From: Anaerolineales bacterium
Lineage (GTDB): Bacteria > Chloroflexota > Anaerolineae > Anaerolineales > UBA6663
Length of the DNA stretch: 8,829 nucleotides
Reading direction: 5' to 3'
NCBI GenBank assembly: GCA_017999235.1
Contig: JAGOBN010000131.1
Span: 1 to 8,829, forward strand
Shown here piece after piece: positions 1 through 6,171 of the stretch. Each line of letters opens with the position of its first letter. Positions within the stretch are counted from its first letter, which is position 1. The translations under genes and the position numbers were made by a program. Under the pieces are notes generated by a model that made no database searches, was not told the DNA's origin, and saw nothing but the letters and a program-made list of their open reading frames with translations.

Positions 1-1
1 C

Positions 2-73
2 AACGGCAAGACCTTTACCGGCGATCCGGCGACGATTGAGCGCGTCTACACGGCGATATCGGCCGAACAGTAA
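2..73 (+). CDS. 3' end of an unidentified protein-coding gene (partial)
   Basis: An open frame enters from the left edge and ends at TAA 71-73, giving 23 C-terminal residues that finish in VYTAISAEQ. The other two + frames look worse: one hits a stop within the first 40 bases, and the third runs into the repeat spacer. Third codon positions in this frame are mostly G or C, as in the genes downstream. The fragment is too short to name a family. The repeat spacer begins directly after the stop, so this gene probably belongs to an upstream transcription unit. Confidence 0.6.
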   Translation, partial: NGKTFTGDPATIERVYTAISAEQ

Positions 74-75
74 TC

Positions 76-241
76 AGTGGCGAGTGGGCAGTGGCGAGTG
101 GGCAGTGGAGAGTGGGTAGTGAAGAGTAGTGGGTTCGTTAGATTGTCCTGATTGCCCGCTCTCTCCTGCTAACTACTCACTGCCCACTCCTTACTACTCA
201 CTGCCCACTCACCACTCCTCACTACTCACTGCCCACTCTCC
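76..241. repeat. Heptamer-phased repeat spacer with inverted halves
   Basis: The left half repeats GAGTGGGCAGTG at 82-93 and 96-107, with a one-mismatch copy at 110-121, so the period is 14. The right half carries the exact reverse complement CACTGCCCACTC at 178-189, 199-210 and 227-238, with spacings of 21 and 28. All spacings within each half are multiples of seven. The right half parses as ACTNNNN heptamers (ACTACTC, ACTGCCC, ACTCCTT and so on) from about 172 to 241. The single-stranded form could fold into several alternative hairpins around a non-repeated centre at about 131-170. It resembles the short tandemly repeated heptamers described in cyanobacteria and other large bacterial genomes. 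It fills the whole gap between two genes and ends a few bases before the ATG at 247. Confidence 0.85.
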
Positions 242-246
242 ACACC

Positions 247-603
247 ATGCCCAACCCCAACCGCCTCTGGTTCCTCCTCAACTGGCAAGCCTGGGCCGTG
301 CTGCTGATGAGCGCCGTGGCCACGGTCATCGCGCGGCAGCCCTGGGTGATCACGCTCGGCGTCATCGGCTATCTGCTGGTGATCTTGTTTGACATCGCCG
401 GCGGCGGCAGTCTGGGCCGCAGCGGCGCCGTGCGCCTGGCGCGGGCCGAACAGGAAAACCGCGAGCTGCGCGCCGAACAGGCCCGGCTGGTGGGCGCCGT
501 CAACGAGCTTCAGCAGCAGCTGACGGCAGAGCCCAAACCGGCGGCCCCGCCGCCTCCGCCGGCCGCGGCCGGGACGTCTGCCGCTCCGCCGGCTGCGGCA
601 TGA
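247..603 (+). CDS. Small membrane protein: two TM helices, coiled coil, Pro/Ala-rich tail
   Basis: This is a 118-residue protein of no family I recognise. Two hydrophobic segments are visible at about residues 7-29 and 33-50, separated by a short RQP turn, so both can span the membrane as a hairpin. A charged, Glu/Gln/Arg-rich stretch at about 64-92 (with ...AEQENRELRAEQ...) has coiled-coil spacing, and residues 96-118 are almost only Pro and Ala. This implies a membrane-anchored protein with a soluble coiled-coil tail. The ATG at 247 has no Shine-Dalgarno sequence, because the repeat spacer runs right up to it. The stop TGA at 601-603 overlaps the ATG of the next gene as ATGA, so the two are probably translated together. 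No promoter could be picked out within the repeats. The reading frame is well supported by codon use; the function is unknown. Confidence 0.8.
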   Translation: MPNPNRLWFLLNWQAWAVLLMSAVATVIARQPWVITLGVIGYLLVILFDIAGGGSLGRSGAVRLARAEQENRELRAEQARLVGAVNELQQQLTAEPKPAAPPPPPAAAGTSAAPPAAA

Positions 604-1349
604 GCAGCGCGCCTCACCGCCTGGGCGGGCTGATCCTCAGCCTGGGGCTGCTGACGCTGGCGTGCGGCGGCTTCGCGCCGGCGCGGCCGACCCCCACCCC
701 CGCGCCCACCGCCACCCCGGTTGACCTGACGGCCAGCTACCGCCGCTGGCCGGTGGTGCTGCGCGATAACTTTTTTGAGGCGGCCAATACCTGGGAAGTG
801 GTCGAAGACGCGGATGACCGCTGGGCGCGGGGCAGCCTGATGGTGGCGAACGGCAAATACCGGTTTGATCTGACCGCCAACGAAGGCTTTGTGTGGTGGA
901 GCCGGGGCCTGGCGGACACCGTCACCACCGACTTCTACGCCGCCGTGGACGCGCGGCAGGTGAGCGGCACCGCCACCGCCGACTATGGCCTGATCTTCCA
1001 CTATGCGGCCGGCAATTACTACTACTTCGCCGTCAGCGACACCGGCCAGTTCGCGGTGTCGCTGTACTACCGCGAAGAATGGGAGACGCTGGTGGATTGG
1101 ACCGCGAGCGCGGCCCTGTTGCCCGGCGAGGTCAACACCTTGGCCGTCGCCGCCGAGGGCGACCACTATCAGGTCTTTATCAACCGCGCGTGGGCGGGGG
1201 AATTCACCGACCAGCGCCTGCCGCAGGGCGAGGCTGGCGTGGCGGTGGAGATTTACAACGCCGGCGACTCCGCCGTCTTTGAGTTTGATAACTTCGAATG
1301 GCGCGCCCCGCGCGCGGCCGTGCTCCCCACGGTCACCCCGGAACCCTAG
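600..1349 (+). CDS. Putative lipoprotein with a concanavalin-like (LamG/jelly-roll) domain
   Basis: This 249-residue protein has a short basic N-terminus and a hydrophobic stretch at residues 8-21. A lipobox-like LTLAC puts the lipidation cysteine at position 22, although Thr at -3 is not the classic residue. A Pro/Thr linker follows (about 29-40, PTPTPAPTATP), as is common between lipid anchor and domain in extracytoplasmic lipoproteins. Residues about 50-235 look like a beta-sandwich domain of the LamG / 3-keto-disaccharide-hydrolase type: a DNFFEAANTWEV opening, central aromatic-rich strands (GNYYYFAVSD), and a closing FEFDNFEW strand. Such domains usually bind carbohydrate or act as a structural scaffold, and no catalytic residues can be assigned. 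The start overlaps the preceding stop (ATGA), so translation is probably coupled to the membrane protein. The lipoprotein call is fairly firm; the fold is inferred from pattern only. Confidence 0.85.
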   Translation: MSSAPHRLGGLILSLGLLTLACGGFAPARPTPTPAPTATPVDLTASYRRWPVVLRDNFFEAANTWEVVEDADDRWARGSLMVANGKYRFDLTANEGFVWWSRGLADTVTTDFYAAVDARQVSGTATADYGLIFHYAAGNYYYFAVSDTGQFAVSLYYREEWETLVDWTASAALLPGEVNTLAVAAEGDHYQVFINRAWAGEFTDQRLPQGEAGVAVEIYNAGDSAVFEFDNFEWRAPRAAVLPTVTPEP

Positions 1350-1402
1350 TTGCTGCGCTATTCCAAACAAACATTGCGCGGCCGGCTTTCGTCCGCCTCC
1401 GG

Positions 1403-1408
1403 TAAAAT
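1403..1408 (+). promoter_or_regulatory. Possible -10 box upstream of the aldehyde oxidoreductase gene
   Basis: TAAAAT lies in the 113-base gap between the lipoprotein stop and the AOR start, about 55 bases before the ATG. No good -35 is found at 16-18 bases. The nearest TTG-type hexamer (TTGCGC, 1374-1379) is 23 bases away, which is too far. It is supported mainly because similar TANAAT boxes occur before two other genes or ORFs in this window. Confidence 0.3.
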
Positions 1409-1450
1409 GCGCCTGCCCATCCGGCCCCAATTTATCCCTGGTCCCTCTGC

Positions 1451-1456
1451 AAGGAG
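1451..1456 (+). promoter_or_regulatory. Ribosome binding site of the aldehyde oxidoreductase gene
   Basis: AAGGAG lies 6 bases before the ATG at 1463. It fixes that start, which also gives the family-typical N-terminus beginning just before GYTGNILHVDL. Confidence 0.85.
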
Positions 1457-1462
1457 CTGACG

Positions 1463-3358
1463 ATGCCCACCGGTTACACTGGCAACATCCTGCACGTCGA
1501 TCTCACCCACGGCACCTTGACGGTGGAGCATCCTGCGGAGGACTTCTACCGCCGCTACCTGGGCGGCTCCGCCATGGGCCTGTACTACATCCTAAAAGGG
1601 ATGCCGGCCGGCGCGGACCCGCTTGGGCCGGCCAATGTGCTGACGCTCATGCTCTCGCCCACCACGGGCGCGCCCATCTCCGGCCAAAGCCGCGCCACCC
1701 TCAGCGCCAAATCCCCGCTTACCGACGGCATCGGCGACAGCCAGTTCGGCGGCTTCTTCCCGGCCGAGCTCAAGTTCGCGGGCTACGACGGGCTGGTGAT
1801 CACCGGGCAGGCGCCCCAGCCGGTCTACCTGTTCCTCAAGGACGGCCAGGCGGAATTGCGCGCCGCCGCGCACCTGTGGGGCAAGCCGACGGCGGAGGTG
1901 GACGCGCTGTTGAAGACCGAACTGGGGGATGACAAAGTCGAGATCGCCCAGGTCGGTCCGGCCGGCGAGAAGCGTTCGCCGCTGGCGGCCGTGATGAACA
2001 TGGCCAACCGCGCCGCCGGCCGCACCGGGATGGGCGCGGTGATGGGCAGCAAGCACCTCAAAGCCATTGTGGTGCGCGGCGCCAGCAAGCGCCTGCCGCT
2101 GGCCGACGCCAAGGCCGTTAACACCCTGGCCCGGTCCGGCGCCGCTGAGCTGGATGGCAACGGCGATGTGAAAGGCCTGCAGACGCACGGCACGGCCGGC
2201 GTGCTCTCCTTCCAGCACTCCTTCGGCACCCTGCCCACCCGCAACTACAACGAGGGCCAGTTCGAGGGCTTCGAGCCGATCTCGGGCGAGGTCATGACCG
2301 AGACCATCCTTAAGGAGCGCGACACCTGCTACGCCTGCACAGTCAGCTGCAAGCGCGTGGTGGCGACCACCTGGAACGGCCGCGCCGTTGAGCCCAAGTC
2401 CGGCGGGCCGGAATACGAGACCCTCGGGACCTTCGGCTCGTACACCGGCGTGTCCAACCTGGCGGCCGTCTCCCTCGCCAACCAGATCTGTAATGAGTAC
2501 GGCCTGGACACCATCGGCGCCGGCGCCACCCTCGCCTGGGCCATGGAGTGCTTTGAGGCCGGCGTGCTCACCGAGGCCGAGATCGGCTTTCCGCTCAAAT
2601 TCGGCGACGACGCGGCCATGCTCCGGGCGCTGGAACTGCTGGCCAACCGCGACGGTTTCGGCGATGTGCTGGCGCTGGGGTCACGCCAGGCGGCCGCCAA
2701 ACTCGGCAAGGGCCAGGATTACCTGATCACGGTCAAAGGCGCCGAAGCGCCGGCCCACATGCCGCAGGCCAAGCGCTCGCTGGGCTTGATCTACGCCGTC
2801 AACGCCTTCGGCGCGGACCATCAATCCTCGGAGCACGACCCGATGATCGAGGAGGGCGCGGCCGAGCTCTACCTGGGCCGGCTCAAGCTGCTGGGCTTTG
2901 AGCAGACCCAGGCGCCGCGCTCGCTGGGCGACGACAAGGTGAGCTTCGCGCTCAAGACCCAGCAGTTCTACGCCTTCCTGGATTCGGCCACGCTGTGCCA
3001 GTTTGTGTGGGGGCCGGCCTGGACCCTGTATGGGCCGCAGGAGACGGTGGAGCTCATCCGCTTCGTCACGGGCTGGAGCGATTTCAGCCTGGCCGAGCTG
3101 ATGGCGATCGGCGAGCGGCGCCTGAACTTGATGCGCGTCTTCAACGCGCGCGAGGGCCTGGACCGGAAGCAGGACCAGCTGCCCAAGAAGTTCTACCAGG
3201 CGCTGCAAGGCACCGGCCCCACGGCCGGCGTGGCGCTGACCCTGGACGAGATCGAACATGCGCTGGACAGCTACTATGCCCAGGCCGGCTGGGACGCGGC
3301 CAGCGGCAACCCGACGCCGGCCACGCTGAAGCGCCTGGACTTGGACTGGGTGCTGTAA
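1463..3358 (+). CDS. aor: Aldehyde:ferredoxin oxidoreductase (tungsten/molybdenum pterin enzyme)
   Basis: This 631-residue protein has the usual length of the AOR family. Members oxidise aldehydes to acids with ferredoxin, or run in reverse, using a bis-pterin tungsten (sometimes molybdenum) centre and one [4Fe-4S] cluster in the cytoplasm. Seen in sequence: the N-terminal GYTGNILHVDL opening; the pterin-binding stretch GRTGMGAVMGSK at 186-197; cluster cysteines C289, C292 and C296 (CxxCx3C) and the distant C512; the first DxxGLD-type motif as NEYGLD at 344-349; the second, normally DxxGLC, as DSATLC at 507-512; and an active-site-like H453 in GADH. These positions match Pyrococcus AOR as I recall it. 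It is therefore a complete, probably active enzyme, whose aldehyde and metal preference cannot be read from sequence. A good SD precedes it and a strong terminator follows, so it may be monocistronic. No separate small ferredoxin subunit gene is adjacent. Confidence 0.95.
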   Translation: MPTGYTGNILHVDLTHGTLTVEHPAEDFYRRYLGGSAMGLYYILKGMPAGADPLGPANVLTLMLSPTTGAPISGQSRATLSAKSPLTDGIGDSQFGGFFPAELKFAGYDGLVITGQAPQPVYLFLKDGQAELRAAAHLWGKPTAEVDALLKTELGDDKVEIAQVGPAGEKRSPLAAVMNMANRAAGRTGMGAVMGSKHLKAIVVRGASKRLPLADAKAVNTLARSGAAELDGNGDVKGLQTHGTAGVLSFQHSFGTLPTRNYNEGQFEGFEPISGEVMTETILKERDTCYACTVSCKRVVATTWNGRAVEPKSGGPEYETLGTFGSYTGVSNLAAVSLANQICNEYGLDTIGAGATLAWAMECFEAGVLTEAEIGFPLKFGDDAAMLRALELLANRDGFGDVLALGSRQAAAKLGKGQDYLITVKGAEAPAHMPQAKRSLGLIYAVNAFGADHQSSEHDPMIEEGAAELYLGRLKLLGFEQTQAPRSLGDDKVSFALKTQQFYAFLDSATLCQFVWGPAWTLYGPQETVELIRFVTGWSDFSLAELMAIGERRLNLMRVFNAREGLDRKQDQLPKKFYQALQGTGPTAGVALTLDEIEHALDSYYAQAGWDAASGNPTPATLKRLDLDWVL

Positions 3359-3385
3359 GCCTCGGAGATTCCGCGGGGAGTGTGA

Positions 3386-3414
3386 GAAGCCGGGGCTGGC
3401 CCCCGGCTTTTTTT
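3386..3414 (+). terminator. Rho-independent terminator after the aldehyde oxidoreductase gene
   Basis: The stem AGCCGGGG (3388-3395) pairs perfectly with CCCCGGCT (3401-3408) around a 5-base loop, followed by a run of T to 3414. It lies 28 bases after the AOR stop and separates this gene from the sulfurase-like gene. Confidence 0.9.
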
Positions 3415-3434
3415 ACGCCGGCGTCGGGATCGGG

Positions 3435-3462
3435 TTGACCCGGAGTACAATAAACCTATCCG
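3435..3462 (+). promoter_or_regulatory. Possible promoter of the sulfurase-like gene
   Basis: Between the terminator and the ATG at 3490 there is a TTGACC (-35-like, 3435-3440) with TATCCG 16 bases later (3457-3462, a poor -10). A better -10-like TACAAT sits at 3446-3451 but without a -35 at normal distance. Some promoter must lie here because the upstream gene is terminated. Which of the two boxes is used is uncertain. Confidence 0.4.
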
Positions 3463-3489
3463 ATCAGGGTCTCTCAACGATTTAATGCG

Positions 3490-4923
3490 ATGATGGTTGC
3501 TCACCTTGCCCCCACAGCCTTAGCCGCGGCCGAAGCCGATTTCCGCCAGCGTTACCCGGAGTTCGCCGCGACGGGCGCGCTCGACGACCTGCGCCGCGCG
3601 CAGTATGCGCGCCTGGACCGCGCCGGCCACATCTACCTGGATTACACCGGCGGCGGGCTGTACGCCGACGCGCAAGTGCAGGCCCATCTGGCCCTGCTGG
3701 CCGAGCACACCTATGGCAACCCGCATTCCAGCAATCCCACCTCGCTGGCCATGACGGGGCTCGTGGATCAGGCGCGCGCGGCCGTGCTGGAATTCTTCAA
3801 CGCCTCTCCGGACGAATATGCCGTAGTCTTCACCGCCAACGCCAGCGGCGCCTTGAAGCTGGTGGGCGAGGCCTACCCGTTCTGTCCCGGCGGCAACTTC
3901 CTGCTGACGTTTGACAATCACAATTCCGTCAACGGCATCCGCGAGTTTGCGCGCGCCAAGGGCGCTGTGGTGACGTATGCGCCGGTGCTCCCGCCGGATT
4001 TGCGCCTGGATGCTGGCAAGCTGGCGGCCTTGCTCAAGCTGGGCGGCCGCGAGCCCAAGCTGTTCGCCTATCCGGCGCAGTCCAACTTCTCCGGCGTCCA
4101 GCATGACCTGGCCTGGGTGGCGCGCGCGCAGGCGGCCGGCTGGGAGGTGCTGCTGGATGCCGCCGCTTTCGCGCCCACCAACCGGCTGGATCTGAGCGTG
4201 ATCAAGCCGGAGTTTGTCACCCTGTCGTTCTACAAGATCTTCGGCTATCCCACCGGGGTCGGCGCCCTCATCGCCCGGCGCGCGGCCTTGCGCCGGCTGC
4301 GCCGGCCGTGGTTCGCCGGCGGCACCATTGAGGTGGCGTCGGTCCAGGGCGATAAGTTTTACTTCCATGACGGGCCGGAGGCGTTTGAGGACGGCACGCT
4401 GAATTACCTGGCCCTGCCGGCGGTCGAGATCGGCCTGCGCCATATCCAGCGCGCGGGTCTGGACCTGATCCATGCCCGCGTCCAGTGTCTGACCGGCTGG
4501 CTGTTGGAAACTTTGACCGGTCTGCGTCACCAGAATGGGCTGCCCGTCATCCGGCTGTACGGGCCGGCCGCCACCGCCCAGCGCGGCGGCACCCTGACCT
4601 TCAACGTCTACACCGCCGACGGCCACTTTGTGGATCATCGCCGGGTGGAGCAGCGCGCCAACGCGGCCATGATCTCGCTGCGCACTGGCTGCTTCTGCAA
4701 CCCCGGCGGCGGCGAGCTGGCGCTGGGCATCTCGGCCGAAGAGCTGACCAGCTGTTTCATCACCCACGCCCGCATGACGCTGGATGAGTTCCGGCGCTGT
4801 ATTGACGACAAAAGCACCGGCGCGGTGCGCGTCTCGCTGGGCCTGGTCTCCACCTTCGCGGATGTTTACCGTTTCGCGGAGTTCGCGCGCGGCTTTGTGG
4901 ACCTGCGCGCGGACGAGGTTTGA
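3490..4923 (+). CDS. Class V PLP enzyme, molybdenum-cofactor-sulfurase-like (NifS-like domain only)
   Basis: This 477-residue protein is related to cysteine desulfurases and best matches, from memory, the N-terminal domain of eukaryotic Moco sulfurase (MOCOS/ABA3). That domain takes sulfur from cysteine for transfer to a molybdenum cofactor. Seen: H144 in DNHNS (the PLP-stacking region); D223 in LLDAAAF; K249 in SFYKIFGYPTGVGAL, the Schiff-base lysine; the FEDGTLNYL block; C401 and C403 in LRTGCFCNPG, with C401 in the place of the sulfur-carrying cysteine; and a STGAVRVSLG block near the end. The MOSC domain that receives sulfur in full-length MOCOS is absent. After NPG the sequence is GGE rather than the AC I recall from MOCOS. 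ATG codons at 3490 and 3493 are both possible and no clear SD is seen. The nearest neighbour is a pterin-metal AOR, which fits a sulfuration role, but a general desulfurase role is also possible. Confidence 0.88.
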   Translation: MMVAHLAPTALAAAEADFRQRYPEFAATGALDDLRRAQYARLDRAGHIYLDYTGGGLYADAQVQAHLALLAEHTYGNPHSSNPTSLAMTGLVDQARAAVLEFFNASPDEYAVVFTANASGALKLVGEAYPFCPGGNFLLTFDNHNSVNGIREFARAKGAVVTYAPVLPPDLRLDAGKLAALLKLGGREPKLFAYPAQSNFSGVQHDLAWVARAQAAGWEVLLDAAAFAPTNRLDLSVIKPEFVTLSFYKIFGYPTGVGALIARRAALRRLRRPWFAGGTIEVASVQGDKFYFHDGPEAFEDGTLNYLALPAVEIGLRHIQRAGLDLIHARVQCLTGWLLETLTGLRHQNGLPVIRLYGPAATAQRGGTLTFNVYTADGHFVDHRRVEQRANAAMISLRTGCFCNPGGGELALGISAEELTSCFITHARMTLDEFRRCIDDKSTGAVRVSLGLVSTFADVYRFAEFARGFVDLRADEV

Positions 4924-5018
4924 CACTGGCCCGCAACCCCCCGGCCGGCGGCGCGTACCCAATGCCAGGGGCGGCGATCCGGCCGCCACGTTTGGCCGGC
5001 CGCGGTGTTTGAGTCAGT

Positions 5019-5024
5019 GAGGAG
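5019..5024 (+). promoter_or_regulatory. Ribosome binding site that decides the squalene/phytoene synthase start
   Basis: GAGGAG lies 7 bases before ATG 5032. The longer in-frame alternative, GTG at 5005, would place this SD inside the gene and adds only a non-conserved FESVRRRV stretch. The ATG is therefore preferred. Confidence 0.85.
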
Positions 5025-5031
5025 ACGTGTG

Positions 5032-6042
5032 ATGACCTTTAATCCTTATGCCGCGCTGCGGGCCACCAGCCGCACCTTTGCTTTGTCCATTGAGCGCCTG
5101 CCCAGCCCGGTGCGCGAGGCGCTGTGTCTGGCCTACCTGATCCTGCGCATCTCGGACTTTCTGGAAGACAACGACTATATGCCGCCGGAGCGCAAGGTGG
5201 CGCTGCTGCAGTTGTGGGACCGCATCCTGGCCGGCGCCGCGCCGGCCGAAGAGCTGGTGGCGGCGCTGGCGGACCGCGCGCCGGCGGACGCCGACGCCGA
5301 AGCCGCGCACCAGGCGGTGGCGATCCTGGCCGCCCTGCGCGGGCTGCCGCCGGCCCTGCAGAACCATGTCCTGGTCCATTGCCGCAATTCCACCCAGGGC
5401 ATGGCGCGCTGGGTGATGCGCGGGCCGGATATCCCGGCCGAAGGCGACATGGACGATTACATGCACGAGGTGGCCGGCCGGGTCGGCTACCTGGTCACCG
5501 ATATCTTCGCTTGGTATTCGGGCTTTGTGCGCTCGCGGCGCGGCGCGCTCATGCCGTTGGCGCGCGAGTTTGGGCTGGCCTTGCAGACCGTGAACGTCAT
5601 CCGCGGCCTGCGGAAGGATTATGAGCGCGGCTGGATCTACGTGCCGGAGAGCTTTTGCGCGGCGGTGGATGTGCGGCGGGCCGATCTCTTCAACCCGGCC
5701 TATCAGCTCCAGGCGCTGCAGGTGCTGGATATGCTCACCGACAAGGCCGAGCGCCATCTGCACGCCGCGCTGGCCTATGTGAAGGCCCTGCCGCGCTGGC
5801 TGCACGCCATCCGGCTGGCCTGCATCTGGCCGCTGCTGTTCGCCGTCCGCACCCTGGCCATCAGCCGCCACAATGTCAACGTGCTGATCGGCGAGGTCAA
5901 GATGACGCGCGAGGAAGTCAAAGCCATTGTGCGCGATTCAACGCTGTTCGGCTGGTCGAATTCCTGGCTGGACCGCTATGTCTCGCGCCTGCGCTCGACG
6001 CCGCCCAGCCCGCCGCTGGTGCCGGACGCGCCGACGGGCTAG
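5032..6042 (+). CDS. Squalene/phytoene synthase family protein
   Basis: This 336-residue protein belongs to the trans-isoprenyl diphosphate head-to-head synthases, which join two prenyl diphosphates (C15 to squalene-type, C20 to phytoene). Seen: an early SRTFALSIERLP block; the first Asp-rich motif D42-F-L-E-D46 followed by ND; NSTQGMARWV and YMHEVAGRVGYLVTDIF, which resemble squalene rather than phytoene synthases; and NVIRGLRKDYERGW at 188-201. In this last motif the usual (N)xxRDxxxD is changed: G192 replaces the first Asp and K195 the usual Glu, while D196 is kept. No C-terminal membrane anchor is seen. It lies 108 bases after the sulfurase-like gene with no obvious terminator between them, so co-transcription is likely. 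No other carotenoid or hopanoid gene is in the window, so the product (squalene, dehydrosqualene or other) is open. The family call is firm; the activity is less certain because of the altered motif. Confidence 0.9.
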   Translation: MTFNPYAALRATSRTFALSIERLPSPVREALCLAYLILRISDFLEDNDYMPPERKVALLQLWDRILAGAAPAEELVAALADRAPADADAEAAHQAVAILAALRGLPPALQNHVLVHCRNSTQGMARWVMRGPDIPAEGDMDDYMHEVAGRVGYLVTDIFAWYSGFVRSRRGALMPLAREFGLALQTVNVIRGLRKDYERGWIYVPESFCAAVDVRRADLFNPAYQLQALQVLDMLTDKAERHLHAALAYVKALPRWLHAIRLACIWPLLFAVRTLAISRHNVNVLIGEVKMTREEVKAIVRDSTLFGWSNSWLDRYVSRLRSTPPSPPLVPDAPTG

Positions 6043-6048
6043 GCCGGC

Positions 6049-6084
6049 TGCTTGGTGCGCCGCTTGGGGCGCCGCTTGGTGCGC
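6049..6084. repeat. Three 12-bp tandem repeats
   Basis: The units are TGCTTGGTGCGC (6049-6060), CGCTTGGGGCGC (6061-6072) and CGCTTGGTGCGC (6073-6084), differing at only two positions. They start 7 bases after the synthase stop and run into the hairpin at 6083-6097. Confidence 0.8.
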
Positions 6085-6097
6085 GCACTTTGTGCGC
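6083..6097 (+). other. Short hairpin downstream of the squalene/phytoene synthase gene
   Basis: A perfect 6-bp stem, GCGCAC (6083-6088) with GTGCGC (6092-6097), encloses a TTT loop. The following bases are CTTGTC rather than a T run, so this is at best a weak terminator or an RNA-stability element. Confidence 0.4.
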
Positions 6098-6136
6098 CTT
6101 GTCACACACGCCGGCCGGCACCGATATTAAGTCGGG

Positions 6137-6166
6137 TTGATCTGCGGCCGGTTTTCCGGCTAGAAT
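6137..6166 (+). promoter_or_regulatory. Sigma70-like promoter upstream of the small ORF and the class III aminotransferase
   Basis: TTGATC (6137-6142) and TAGAAT (6161-6166) are 18 bases apart. Each differs from the bacterial consensus by one or two bases, making this the best promoter in the window. The expected start of transcription is near 6172-6174, on or beside the ATG of the 27-codon ORF and about 170 bases before the aminotransferase start. Confidence 0.6.
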
Positions 6167-6171
6167 TGAGC

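Noticed and set aside
76..241. CRISPR array
   Set aside because: Repeats are 7-14 bases with no unique spacers of constant length, and they are inverted halfway.
129..392. 87-residue + frame starting in the repeat spacer
   Set aside because: Its first half is a translation of the heptamer repeats (Ser/Tyr/His/Leu-rich) and the rest is a shadow of the 247-603 gene.
510..1430. 306-residue minus-strand open frame
   Set aside because: Antisense to the membrane protein and lipoprotein genes; no motif and no plausible RBS, and the sense frames fit signal and membrane features.
1003..1932. 309-residue + frame bridging lipoprotein and AOR genes
   Set aside because: Out of frame with both well-supported genes, and composed of Arg/Pro/Ala-rich shadow translation.
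3520..4989. 489-residue minus-strand open frame
   Set aside because: It lies opposite the sulfurase-like gene, whose frame carries clear family motifs; the antisense translation is Gln/Arg/Gly-rich with no recognisable domain, a common effect of high GC.
4980..5001. Terminator between the sulfurase-like and squalene/phytoene synthase genes
   Set aside because: GGCCGCCA and TGGCCGGCC can pair with one bulge, but there is no T run, so termination is not supported.
5005..5031. GTG 5005 as start of the squalene/phytoene synthase
   Set aside because: A good GAGGAG sits between it and ATG 5032, which gives the normal N-terminus for the family.
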